Origin: Bog-473 sp963791995
Lineage (GTDB): Bacteria > Actinomycetota > Acidimicrobiia > Acidimicrobiales > RAAP-2
NCBI GenBank assembly: GCA_963791995.1
Contig: CAWBUQ010000019.1
Span: 186,001 to 250,000 of the forward strand
Length of the DNA stretch: 64,000 bases
Direction: 5' to 3'
Part shown: piece after piece, positions 37,704 to 47,102 of the stretch
Numbering within the stretch: position 1 is the stretch's first letter
Layout: the number at the start of each line of letters is the position of its first letter
Notes under the pieces: generated by a model
Told to the model about the DNA's origin: nothing
Seen by the model: the letters and a program-made list of their open reading frames with translations, nothing else
Databases searched by the model: none
Position numbers and translations under genes: made by a program

Positions 37704-38274
37704 CTACGCGCCGGCCTTGCGTGCCTCACGGGATCCGAGCTCCTCGATGACCTCGTTCGATCGTTCGACGTCGAACTCGTTCCCACTGACGCGCAGATCG
37801 GCGAGCAAGTCGATGAGCTGGGACCGTTGCCGCTCGGACAGCCCGATGCGCTCGTAGACCGTGGCGTTCAGGTCATCCGTCGCGTCCAGTGGCGACCCTG
37901 CGTCCCCGCGCCGTGATCACGGCGAGCGTGGTCCGGGCATCCGAGGGGTGCGGCACGCGGCGGACGAGCTTCTCGTCCTCGAGCCGGTCGATGATGTTCG
38001 TGACGGTGGCGGGAGGGATGCGGAGCGTCTTGCTGATCCAGCTCAGGGTCAGGGCCGATTCCGGGTCCGTGGCCAACCAGGCCAGCACCTCGTACCGGGC
38101 GAAGGTGAGGTCGTGGCTCCGCATCACCTCGGTCACCTGGTCGTTGAGGAGCTGGTACGAGCGGAGGATGGAGGTGTACACCGCCATGCCGGAGGCCGCC
38201 TCAGGCTCCCAGCGCTCCAGCCAGACCCGCCGGGAAGCTTCGACGACGTCGAACGGAGCGGCCTCGAAGCCCAT
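37704..38274 (-). CDS. MarR-family regulator (one frame break)
   Basis: About 190 residues from ATG 38274 (a GTG at 38292 is possible). The winged helix LTLSWISKTLRIPPATVTNIIDRLEDEKLVRRVPHPSDARTTLAVIT has the MarR DxR wing. A break near 37907 leads to the C-terminal helices NATVYERIGLSERQRSQLIDLL and VIEELGSREARKAGA. It sits 33 bases after the fused CaiB gene as the last member of the amidohydrolase-M24-crotonase-CaiB operon, so it is the natural local regulator. Confidence 0.85.
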
Positions 38275-38307
38275 GCCGGAAGGATACGGCACCCGGGCGG
38301 TGCGCTC

Positions 38308-40757
38308 TTACGCCTGCGGGCGAGCCAGCCACCGATGATCCCTTCCGCGCTTCGAGCGCGTCGATGTCCGATCGGGCGAGGCCGAGCTGATCCAAGCAGC
38401 TCCTCCGTGTGCTCACCGAGAAGCGGCGCGTGCCGGGCGTGGAGCCGTCCCGGTCCGCGGGAGAAGCGCATCGGCAGCGTGCTGTAGCGGGAGCGTTCCA
38501 GTCACCGGATGCGAGACCTCCTCGAAGAAATCGCGCGAGGCGAGCTGTGGCAGATCGGGCTGCTTGTGCGGTTGCATCACCTTCCCGACGGGCACGCCGA
38601 CGGCCCACAGGCGCTGGACGACGTCGTCCGCGGACCGGGCGCGGCACCACTCCTGCAAGAAGGCGTCGATCCGGTCGTGCTCGTGCACGCGCCCCGCCGC
38701 GGTCGTGAGTGCCGGATCGGCGGCCCACTCCGGATCCCCTATGGCGTGCCGGAGCGAGAGCCATTGCTCGTCGGTGGCCACTGCGATCGCGACCCAGGAA
38801 TCGTCGCGGCCGAAATCGTCGGGTCCTGCAGCCTGGTACAGGTTCTGCGGGGCCGCACACGGACCCCGGTTCCCCGCGCGCCGAGGAGCGCGCCGTAGGC
38901 GGAGAACTCGATCACCTGCTCCGCTGCGACGTTGGCGCGCGGCCTCGACCATCGCGACCTCGACGAGCCCACCTTCGCCCGTCCGCTCACGGTGCTCGAG
39001 TGCGAGCATCAGGCCGAAGAGGGCGTGCAGCCCGGCGTTGGGGTCGCCGACGCAGTACGGCTCGAAGGGGAGCAGATCAGGATGGCCCGTCAGCCAAGTG
39101 AGCCCCGATGCGTCCTCGATCACAAAGGCGAACGCCGCCAGATCGCGCCACGGCCCCTCGAGCCCGAACCCGGGCATTCGGACCATGACGAGATCCGGAC
39201 CGATCGGCCCGGAGCGTCTCGTAGTCGAGACCCAGCTGCTCGAGGACCCGCGGCGTGTAGTTCTCGATGACCACATCGCATGTGGCGACGAGGCGGCGGA
39301 CGAGATCGATGCCGCGCTGGGTGCCGAGGTCGACGGTCATGCTCTTCTTGTTGGTGTTGAGCGCGGCGAAGATCGGCCCTCGCTCCCAGAACTGATCCTC
39401 CGTCTGCGGCACACCGCCGATGAGACGAGCACCGTCAGGCCGGCTCGGCGACTCGAGGTGGATCACCTCCGCTCCAAGGAGGGCCAGCACATGGCCGGCC
39501 AGCGGACCCGCCCAGTAGGCGGTCATGTCCAACACGCGCAAGCCTTGGAACGGGAGTTCGTCCGAGAAACCTGTCCGCTTCGGGAAGCGAGGAACCTCGG
39601 GGGCCTCGTCCCGCGCAGACTCCTTCGATCGAGTGCGGATCCCAGCCGGGGCGCCGGCTCCGGAGGCCGGAGAGATGCAGACCCCAGCCGGAAAGGCGGC
39701 CGCGGATTGGTGGCGCCGTCCCGCGGATTGCCGACGAACGTCCCCCGGCGCGCGGAAGTGCTCGAAGGTCGCAATGTTCGACGCCATTGGCGATCGGTGC
39801 GTTGGGGATCCGAAACGCCGACGCAGAGTCGAGCACCTCGTCAACGGAGCGAGCCGCGACCCATGCGTCGATGGTCGGCGCCAACGCGGTCCGGTCGAGG
39901 AACAGCTTGGGATCCTCCATCCATTCGGGATGCTCGACCATGACGCAGAAATCGAGCCACTGCTGCCCGGTGCCGCACCCGAGCCCGACGAGGCCGTCAC
40001 GTGCAGCCCCGACACCCGGCGTCGGCACGAAACGACGCTTTCGCATCGGGCGGCCCAGCTGGTCGTTGAAGGTCACCGGATAGTACGTCAGGCACATGGC
40101 CAACGCCTCGAGCATCGACACGTCGATGAGCTCCCCCTCCGAGCCATGCCGCCGCAGCGCGGCCAGGGTGCCGATCGCGGCGAAGAGTCCAGAGAGCCAC
40201 TCACCGATCTGACCGCCGACGAACACCGGTGCCCGCTCGGGTCTTCCGCGCGCCAGACCGACGATCCCTCCCGACCATGCCTGCAGGGTGAACTCGGTGG
40301 CGGCCTTGTCACTCCACGGCCCGTCGAGTCCGAACGGTGTGATCGACGCGACGACCAGGTGCGGGTGTCGGCGGAGGATTTCGGGCGGTGCGAGCGTTGC
40401 GTCGTCCGCCACCTGAGAACCAGGCGACCACACGACTGCGTCGGCCGAAGCGAGCAACCCGTGCACGGCTGCGAGCGCCGGCTCATCGTCGCCGTCGACG
40501 ACCACGCTCTGCTTGGACGTGCCGAGGAAGTTGAAGAGGGCCCCGTCGGCATTCGGTGAGATCGCCGCACCCGAAGCCGACCACCGCCGCAGCGGATCGC
40601 CCTCGGGCGCCTCGACCTTCACGACGTCGGCGCCGCCGTCGGCCAGCAGCTTCGTGCAGTACGCGCCCCCGATCCATGTGGTGAGATCGACGACGCGGAG
40701 TCCGCTCAGGGGGGTGGCCGAGGGCGCACCCTCGGGTGCGACCTTCTGGGAGTCCAT
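38308..40757 (-). CDS. Tandem-fused class III CoA transferase (two CaiB/BaiF domains; frame breaks)
   Basis: About 815 residues from ATG 40757. Half 1 begins LSGLRVVDLTTWIGGAYCTKLLADGGADVVKVE. Half 2 begins near residue 410 with FQGLRVLDMTAYWAGPLAGHVLALLGAEVIHLE. Both are complete CaiB/BaiF N-terminal folds. Only half 2 keeps the GDP motif with the catalytic Asp (YCVGDPNAGLHALFG); half 1 has GGQIGEW there. Breaks near 39780, 39210, 38930, 38470 and 38330. These enzymes swap CoA between acids and thioesters through interlocked dimers, so the fusion may form a pseudo-heterodimer with one active site. Start is five bases after the crotonase stop. Confidence 0.85.
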
Positions 40758-40762
40758 CACGA

Positions 40763-41734
40763 TCAGTCGGTTTCGGGGCGCCGACGACCGGACCGGCTGA
40801 GTCGCCATTCTGGCGGGAACTGGCTGTCGTTGTCCTTGACGGCAAGGTTGAGACCCGCGTCCATCGTCTCATTGCTCAGGGTTGCGCGCCGGCCGTCCTC
40901 GTCGTTGCGCAGCAGTCCGCCCATGGACTCGAGCCACGCGCTGAGGAGGCTGCCCATGTACTCCCCTTGGTGCTGCTTCATCACCTCGAAGAAGACCTTC
41001 TGCATGAAGACGGTGTCCGTGGGCCGCGTGCGTGCACATGCCAAGGCGTACTTGTCGACCTCGGCTTCGAGCTGATCCCGAGGCACAACGCTGTTGACGA
41101 AGTTGCACTCGTACATCTGCTCCGCCGTGAACGGGCGGCCGGTGAACACCATCTCTTGGAACTTCCGGAGCCCCATCATCATCGCCCACTGCCACATGCG
41201 CGGGGCGTAGCCGACGTAGCGAAACGCGGGGTGTCCGAACAGCGCATCGTCGGAGGAGATCACCAGGTCTGCGTCCGCGGCCTGGTAGAAGTGCCAGCCG
41301 TAGCAATAACCCTTGACCTCGAGGATGCTGATCTTCTTGAAGTCCTGCAACGTGCGGCATCCAGATCTCGTGTTCCCGTACCAGTGCAGGAGCGATGCAC
41401 CCGCCCGGTACGAACGCGCGCTGGGCATGGTGACATCGTCGTCGTCCTCGAGGCCGAATTCCTCTTGCAACGCCAAGCCCTCGGCCTGCTTCGCCATCAA
41501 TTCGTCCAGATCGGCGCCGGTTCCGAGGTGATCGCCGACACCACGCACGATGAGCACTTTGACGTCGTCGTCGATACTCGCCTTGAACAACAGGTCCGCG
41601 TACCGCCGGCGGGCCGCGATCGTGGGGATGTTGAGCTGATCGGGGCGGTTCAGGGTGATCGTCGCGATCCGGGTACTGGGATCCTTTTCGTAGAGGATGA
41701 TCTCCTCCGGCGAAGGGACATCGACATCGGTCAC
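40763..41734 (-). CDS. Crotonase-fold protein with divergent active site
   Basis: Intact, 323 residues, longer than the usual 260. Oxyanion segments are VGDHLGTGADLDE and VKGYCYGWHFYQAADADL, and FGHPAFRYVGYAPR follows. Both classical hydratase glutamates are replaced (Tyr and Ala), so it is not an ordinary enoyl-CoA hydratase. The insertion at residues 80-115 includes an acidic run and VTMPSARSYRAGASLLHWY. Hydrolase, isomerase or ring-cleavage chemistry on a CoA ester is possible. Coupled by ATGA overlap to the M24-like gene upstream. Confidence 0.88.
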   Translation of the reverse strand: MTDVDVPSPEEIILYEKDPSTRIATITLNRPDQLNIPTIAARRRYADLLFKASIDDDVKVLIVRGVGDHLGTGADLDELMAKQAEGLALQEEFGLEDDDDVTMPSARSYRAGASLLHWYGNTRSGCRTLQDFKKISILEVKGYCYGWHFYQAADADLVISSDDALFGHPAFRYVGYAPRMWQWAMMMGLRKFQEMVFTGRPFTAEQMYECNFVNSVVPRDQLEAEVDKYALACARTRPTDTVFMQKVFFEVMKQHQGEYMGSLLSAWLESMGGLLRNDEDGRRATLSNETMDAGLNLAVKDNDSQFPPEWRLSRSGRRRPETD

Positions 41735-42871
41735 GTCAGTAGGCTCCTTGCCTCGCGAGTGCAGTCGGTGGACAACAGTTCAGGTCCGGTCGGGGTGATG
41801 AGCACCGGTTCCTGGCCGTACACGGCACCTCGACCTTCTTTCCACACGTAGGCCGTCAGTGCAAGAACCATGCCTGCCTCGAAGTGCAGCCCGGTCGCCG
41901 CGCCCGGCAGGGCATGGGTGACGAGCGGGAGATCGAAGCCGAGTCCAAGTCCGCGTGCGACGGGCATGGGGGGTGGCGCGATCCCCACCGCGCCGTATGC
42001 ATTGAGGAGGCCGGTCTGGGGAGCCCCCGGTCGGCATGCATCCACGAGTCGATCCCACAGGTCGTCCCAGGGACCGGACAACCCGGGGTCGATCGCGGCG
42101 GCACCACCGACCGCTCGGGTCCGGCCCACCTCCCCGACGTAGCCGGCGCGGATCACCCCGGCCTCGAACGCCACCAGGTCTCCAGGCTCGGCCGGCACGT
42201 CCCGGGTGGCCCGGTGCCACGGGTGCTCACGCGACGTGATCCACGCGACGTCCTGCGATGCGGGTGTGGTCACGCCTGCGGCAGCCATGGCCTCCATGAA
42301 GATGCCGGTGAGCTGGCGTTCCGTGATCCCTGGTTCGAGCGCCGCCTCGGCCCGATCGAGCGCGCCTTCGGCGATACGGACAGCCGCACGGATGGCGTCG
42401 ACCTCTTCGGGCGTCTTGACGGAGCGCACACGGCGAAGCATCGGCTCGCCGTCGACGAGATCGGCCGACGGGAAAGCCTTCGCCAGGAGCTGGGCGGCGG
42501 AAGGGGTGAGGCCGTCGGTGGCAACGGTGCGCGCGCCCGGCGGCACCGTCGATCCTCTGGAGTGCCTCCAGGAAACTCATCGCGTTGAAGGAAATGCCGT
42601 AGAGGTTCTCGTGGGGGATCTCTTCGGGGATGCCCTCGTCCCACGTACTCAGCAGATGAACGACCCGGGTCGAACCCACCAGCACGCAGCCCGGGCCGAA
42701 GGCCCGCGAGCCCGCGGTCCACAGCCGCGGCGCTCCCGACACATAGCGGGCGTTCGCTTCTCGCCCGACAACGAGCACATCAATGCCGTCGGCCTCCATC
42801 GCCGCGAGGACTCGCTCCCGGCGTGCCAACCGCAGGGCGGCGTCATCGGGAAGGACCTCGACGACCGTCAC
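41731..42871 (-). CDS. M24 (creatinase/Xaa-Pro peptidase fold) protein with lost metal ligands (one frame break)
   Basis: About 380 residues from GTG 42871. The N domain has ALRLARRERVLAAMEADGIDVLVV and the break lies near 42545 before TVATDGLTPSAAQLLAKAFP. The C domain follows the pita-bread fold. Aligned with its neighbour, all five metal ligands are changed: the two Asp are Glu (AFEAG, GEVGRT), His is Arg (ARGLGLGFD), and the two Glu are Thr and Gln (LTAYVW, YGQEP). Creatinase-like, metal-free chemistry or a regulatory subunit of the adjacent M24 protein are the options. Overlaps the crotonase start (ATGA). Confidence 0.83.
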
Positions 42872-42878
42872 GAGCGCC

Positions 42879-44093
42879 TCAGAAGGGATCGTAGGGGTAG
42901 TCGGTCATGGGCTCCCACCCATCGTCGGTGATGAGCAGCACCTCCTCGGAGCGGTAGCCCGCTGCACCGTCTTCCCAGACGATCGGTTCGAGCACCAGGA
43001 CCATGCCGGCCGCCAGCACCAGCGTGGCGTCGAAGGCCTCACCGATGTCGCTTCCCACATACGGCATCTCGGCGCTGTCGATGCCAAGACCGTGTCCGAG
43101 GTAGAAGTGCGGCATCCACGGTTTGACACCGCCGGCGGCCTCGATCGCGGCGCCCGTGAGCTCCGCCGCCGTTGCCCCGGCGCGGGTGACGTCGAGCACC
43201 GCCCCCATGATCGATCGCCAACGCTCGAATTGCGCCCGTTGCCGCGAATCGGGCTCGCGCCCGACCACCCAAGTCCGTCCGAAGTCGGAATGAAATCCCG
43301 CGTAACTGATGCCCGTGTCGACCCACAACACGTCACCCTCGACGAGCTCGCGCTCGGTGGAGAGGAGTGGACAGGCGAGATCGCCCGTCGTGGTCCACGG
43401 CCCGTCAGCGATGCGCGACGGCATCACCTGCCAAATCGGATCGAGGACGTTCGCGTCCGCCCCCGCATCGAAGATCGTCCGCAGGAACGTCGCGGTCAGA
43501 TCCGTTTGCCGGACGCCGGGCGCAACCCGGGCCTGCACCTCGGCAATGGCACGCTCGGTGATCCGCAGGCCCTCGCGCATGCAGGACAGCTCGTCCTCGG
43601 TCTTCGTCGCCTTGGCCTTGCTGATCACCCGCCCCCCGTCGACTGGTGCATCGGGCGCGAAGAAGATCGACCTCTCTCGACGCAGGGCGTTGGTCCACTC
43701 GTCCAGGGCGATCACGGGGTGCGCCGGCACGAGTCCAGCGAGCTGAGACGCAAAGAGTTCGACGCCCTCGTCGAAATCGAGGTAGGCGGGACCGTGGAGG
43801 TGATCGACGGGCACCCGAACTCTGAGCCCGTCGTCCTCGCGCAGTGGCGAGAACAGGTGCGGCCACTCGTCATCGGCGAGGACGACCGCCACCGGCTGCT
43901 CGAAGTTCGCTCGACCCGAATCGGCCAGCGGCCAGATCGCTCCGGTCGCGTAGGCGACGTTGGTGTTTCCGAGCAAGACGAGTACATCGATCCCCTGATC
44001 ACGCAGAGCGGAACGAATCCGCGATCCTCGCTCATGTTGCATCCGGGCCATGTCGGGCCTGGGTGGGATGAGCGTGGCGGGGGCCGATGACAT
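42879..44093 (-). CDS. M24 metallopeptidase (Xaa-Pro aminopeptidase-like)
   Basis: Intact, 404 residues from ATG 44093. N domain RSALRDQGIDVLVLLGNTNVAYATG, C domain with the full dinuclear metal set: two Asp in WVDTGISYAGFHSDFGRTW, His in LGHGLGID, Glu in VLEPIVWEDG and in YRSEEVLLIT. It would cleave an X-Pro or related amide bond. Its start shares a base with the amidohydrolase stop (TGATG), and the degenerate paralogue follows after seven bases. A heteromer of intact and degenerate chains is plausible. Confidence 0.92.
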   Translation of the reverse strand: MSSAPATLIPPRPDMARMQHERGSRIRSALRDQGIDVLVLLGNTNVAYATGAIWPLADSGRANFEQPVAVVLADDEWPHLFSPLREDDGLRVRVPVDHLHGPAYLDFDEGVELFASQLAGLVPAHPVIALDEWTNALRRERSIFFAPDAPVDGGRVISKAKATKTEDELSCMREGLRITERAIAEVQARVAPGVRQTDLTATFLRTIFDAGADANVLDPIWQVMPSRIADGPWTTTGDLACPLLSTERELVEGDVLWVDTGISYAGFHSDFGRTWVVGREPDSRQRAQFERWRSIMGAVLDVTRAGATAAELTGAAIEAAGGVKPWMPHFYLGHGLGIDSAEMPYVGSDIGEAFDATLVLAAGMVLVLEPIVWEDGAAGYRSEEVLLITDDGWEPMTDYPYDPF

Positions 44094-45280
44094 CAGCCCG
44101 GCAGGCATTCGCCGTCCAGTCCGAGGAAACGCTTGATATTGCCGCCGACGATCGCCGCTGCCGGCTCGGCCCCCACGGCGTCCACGACTTCGGCCAGCGA
44201 TTGCGTGCTGTACCCGTAGGTGCTCTCGTTGTGCGGGAAGTCGGTTGACCACATCACTCGCTCAATGCCGATCCGGGCCAGCAAGGCCAACCCCAGCCGG
44301 TCGACCATGAACGAGGCGAACATGTGGTTGTCCCAGTAGTACGTCGGCTGGTGCTCGATCTTCAAGTTGGAGAGGTGCTGGAACGATGCGGCGATGTGCT
44401 CGGCATCCTGCAGGGCTGATGGCACCCAGTTGATCCCGCCTTCGAACCAGCCCACTCGGAGTCCGGGGTGGCGATCGAGGATCCCCCCGAAGATGTACTT
44501 GCCGAATGCGTCTCGGAAGGGGGCGACGGACTGGAGCATCCCGATGCTGACCGCGTTGAACTCGTTCGGAGTCGAAGGTGGGTTCTCGCCGATGTGATGC
44601 GAGACTGGGACCTGGGCTTCCTCGATCGCATCCCACACGCCTTCCATCGCGGTGCTCGCGTAGTCGATCGGGCGTTTCTCCAGGTCCTTGCCAGGCGAGA
44701 GCGGCATGAGGAATGTCTTCAGCCCGAGCGCCTTCAGCTCGTTGACCGTCCTCCGAGCTCCGTCGGCATCCCACCAATTGATCAGTCCCACTCCGAAGAT
44801 CCGATCCTTCGAACGCTCCTGGACCTCGGCAATGTGCTCGTTGTAAATCCGGAAACAGAGCTCACGAACCTCTCTGTCCGGCCAGCCGAACAAAGCGAGG
44901 ATCGCATTGGGGAAGACCAGCTCCTTGGAGACGCCTTCCGAATCGAGGGCGGCGAGACGCGCCTCGACGTCTCCCGTGTGCGATCCCGAGACGGGATCGT
45001 ACTGCGTCAGCACCTCAATGAACTCGGGCACCAAGATCGATTTCCCGTCCATGCCGATCACCCATCCACCGTCGACATTCATGACCCGCGGCGCGCGGTC
45101 CTTCATGGTGTCGGGAAAGCGCTCGTAGAAGATGTCCTCCGCGAGCGAAATGTGATCGTCGGCCGAGAAGACTTCCGTCCCGGCCGGAAGCCCGAGGTCC
45201 AGGACGGGGCCCGGACGACGGTCCTTGGGGGCGCCCAGACCGTCGGGCGGATAGGTCAACCTCGTCGAGTTTCCTGTCAT
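44093..45280 (-). CDS. PF04909-type amidohydrolase (ACMSD-like fold)
   Basis: 395 residues from ATG 45280. The TIM-barrel metallohydrolase shows VFSADDHISLAEDIF at the first strand (Asp-x-His region), VSHHIGENPP, the mid-barrel HPGLRVGWFEGGINW and the late STDFPHNES with the catalytic Asp. This is the amidohydrolase-2 family that includes decarboxylases and hydrolases of aromatic and cyclic acids. First gene of the coupled operon running to 37704, divergent from a KstD-like gene across 124 bases. Confidence 0.9.
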   Translation of the reverse strand: MTGNSTRLTYPPDGLGAPKDRRPGPVLDLGLPAGTEVFSADDHISLAEDIFYERFPDTMKDRAPRVMNVDGGWVIGMDGKSILVPEFIEVLTQYDPVSGSHTGDVEARLAALDSEGVSKELVFPNAILALFGWPDREVRELCFRIYNEHIAEVQERSKDRIFGVGLINWWDADGARRTVNELKALGLKTFLMPLSPGKDLEKRPIDYASTAMEGVWDAIEEAQVPVSHHIGENPPSTPNEFNAVSIGMLQSVAPFRDAFGKYIFGGILDRHPGLRVGWFEGGINWVPSALQDAEHIAASFQHLSNLKIEHQPTYYWDNHMFASFMVDRLGLALLARIGIERVMWSTDFPHNESTYGYSTQSLAEVVDAVGAEPAAAIVGGNIKRFLGLDGECLPG

Positions 45281-45404
45281 CTCCCCCGCTTCGCTCTGCA
45301 ACGGATCACTCCAGATTACTTCGGCTCCGTAGCAATCGTCAATGGACCCTGCTAGCTTGCTTCGAAACTCGAGCAGCTCTGGGGGAGGTCGGAGTGGTCG
45401 CGAC

Positions 45405-47081
45405 ATGACGACTTGGGACGACACCGTCGATTTCGTGACCGTCGGGTCCGGGGGCGGCGGCATGGTGGCGGCACTGACCGCGGCTGACTCGGGAGCGAGC
45501 GTCCTGGTGCTCGAGAAGCAGGACCGGATCGGTGGCTCGACCTGCATGTCGGGCGGGATCGTCTGGGTCCCCAACAACCCCGTCATGGAGACCGAGGGGG
45601 TGCCGGACTCCTACGAGGACGCGATGGCCCACTTCGAAGCCGTCGTCGGCAACGTCGGACCGGCTTCCTCGTTCGAACGCCGACATGCCTTCCTCTCGGC
45701 TGCTCCCGAGATGATCACGTTTCTCCAGCAGCGTGGCGTGCGCTTCCTCTATTGCCGTGGCTACAGCGATTACTACTCGAGTGCGAAGGGTGGCCACGAC
45801 CTCGGTCGCGGGATCGAGCCCGTGCCGTACGACGGTCGTGCGCTGGGCGACTGGCTCGGCAAACTGCAACCTGGTCTGGCGCAAAGCCTCGGCCTGGCGG
45901 TCATGACGAACGAAGCCCGGTCGCTGTCGCACTACAACAGGAGTCTCAGTGCTTTCTCGGTGTCGGCGCGCGTCGTCCTGAGGACTGCCGCAGGGCGCCT
46001 CCGTGGCCAGTCGTTGCTCACCAACGGCGCGTCACTCATCGCTCAGATGCTGTCTGCGGCGATCACCGGCGGCGTCTCGGTCTGGACCGAAGCACCCCTC
46101 GAAGAACTGATCCTCGAGAACGGGCGGGTTGCCGGCGTGCGCACACTTCGGGACGGGGCACCGGTGTACATACGCGCCCGTCAGGGAGTCCTGCTGGCTT
46201 CGGGGGGTTTCGCCCACAACCCCGAGATGCGACAGGAGTTCGGAGGGGAGCAGCCGAACAGCGGGCGCTGGTCGATTGCGAACCCCGGCGACACCGGCGA
46301 GGTCCTCCAGATGGCCATGCAGCTTGGCGCCAAGACCGACCTCATGGACGAAGCCTGGTGGCTGCCCTCTCCTCGGACCGGACGCTTCGGGCAATCCACC
46401 TTGGACCAGGCCCGCCAGCGGCCACGCACGATCTACGTCGACGCGGCTGGAGAGCGGTTCGTCAACGAATCGAACTCGTACATGGAAGTCGGCAAGGAGA
46501 TGTACGCCCGGGACAAGACAAGCCGGGCCGTCCCGTGCTGGCTGATTTTCGACGACCGCTACCGGAAGCGCTACGCGCACCTGCGCTCGCGCCCAGGCCG
46601 GTTCCCGCGAAAGCTGTTGACCAGCGGGATGCTGAAGCAGGCCTGGACCCTTGACGATCTTGCCCGGATGTGCGGCATCGATCCTGCTGGCCTCGCCGAA
46701 ACAGTCGAACGCTTCAACGAGAACGCCAAGAACGGCGTCGATCCCGAGTATGGCCGGGGTGACTCCGCGTACAACAAAGCGCTGGGCGATCCGAACCGGC
46801 GGGTGCACCCGTGCCTCGGCCCGATCGACGAGCCCCCGTACTACGGAGTCCAGGTCGTACCCGGCGACATCGGTACCTGCGGCGGACTCGTCACCGATGA
46901 GGACGCACGGGTCGTCGACCGGGAAGATCGGCCGATCGAGGGTCTCTACGCGACCGGGAACGGCACCGCCACCGTGATGGGCCGCCACTACCTCGGGCCG
47001 GGGGCAAGTATCGCCAACACGATGGTGTTCGGGTACCTGGCGGCGCGGCACGCCGCAACGACGCACCGTTCTGGCCAGTGA
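45405..47081 (+). CDS. FAD-dependent 3-ketosteroid-delta1-dehydrogenase-like flavoprotein
   Basis: Intact, 558 residues from ATG 45405. FAD dinucleotide loop VTVGSGGGGMVAALTAA, then VLEKQDRIGGSTCMSGGIVWVPNN, and the C-terminal TGNGTATVMGRHYLGPGASIANTMVFGYLAARHA. These match the KstD/fumarate-reductase flavoprotein family. KstD introduces a C1-C2 double bond in 3-oxosteroids. Family membership is sound; steroid specificity is inference, supported by the adjacent P450, SDR and CoA-ester genes. It starts an operon with the P450 22 bases later. Confidence 0.88.
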   Translation: MTTWDDTVDFVTVGSGGGGMVAALTAADSGASVLVLEKQDRIGGSTCMSGGIVWVPNNPVMETEGVPDSYEDAMAHFEAVVGNVGPASSFERRHAFLSAAPEMITFLQQRGVRFLYCRGYSDYYSSAKGGHDLGRGIEPVPYDGRALGDWLGKLQPGLAQSLGLAVMTNEARSLSHYNRSLSAFSVSARVVLRTAAGRLRGQSLLTNGASLIAQMLSAAITGGVSVWTEAPLEELILENGRVAGVRTLRDGAPVYIRARQGVLLASGGFAHNPEMRQEFGGEQPNSGRWSIANPGDTGEVLQMAMQLGAKTDLMDEAWWLPSPRTGRFGQSTLDQARQRPRTIYVDAAGERFVNESNSYMEVGKEMYARDKTSRAVPCWLIFDDRYRKRYAHLRSRPGRFPRKLLTSGMLKQAWTLDDLARMCGIDPAGLAETVERFNENAKNGVDPEYGRGDSAYNKALGDPNRRVHPCLGPIDEPPYYGVQVVPGDIGTCGGLVTDEDARVVDREDRPIEGLYATGNGTATVMGRHYLGPGASIANTMVFGYLAARHAATTHRSGQ

Positions 47082-47102
47082 TCGAGCGTATCGAGGTTCC
47101 CG

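Noticed and set aside
40736..41851. 371-residue plus-strand ORF across the crotonase gene
   Set aside because: No family pattern, and it is antisense to a coupled operon gene.
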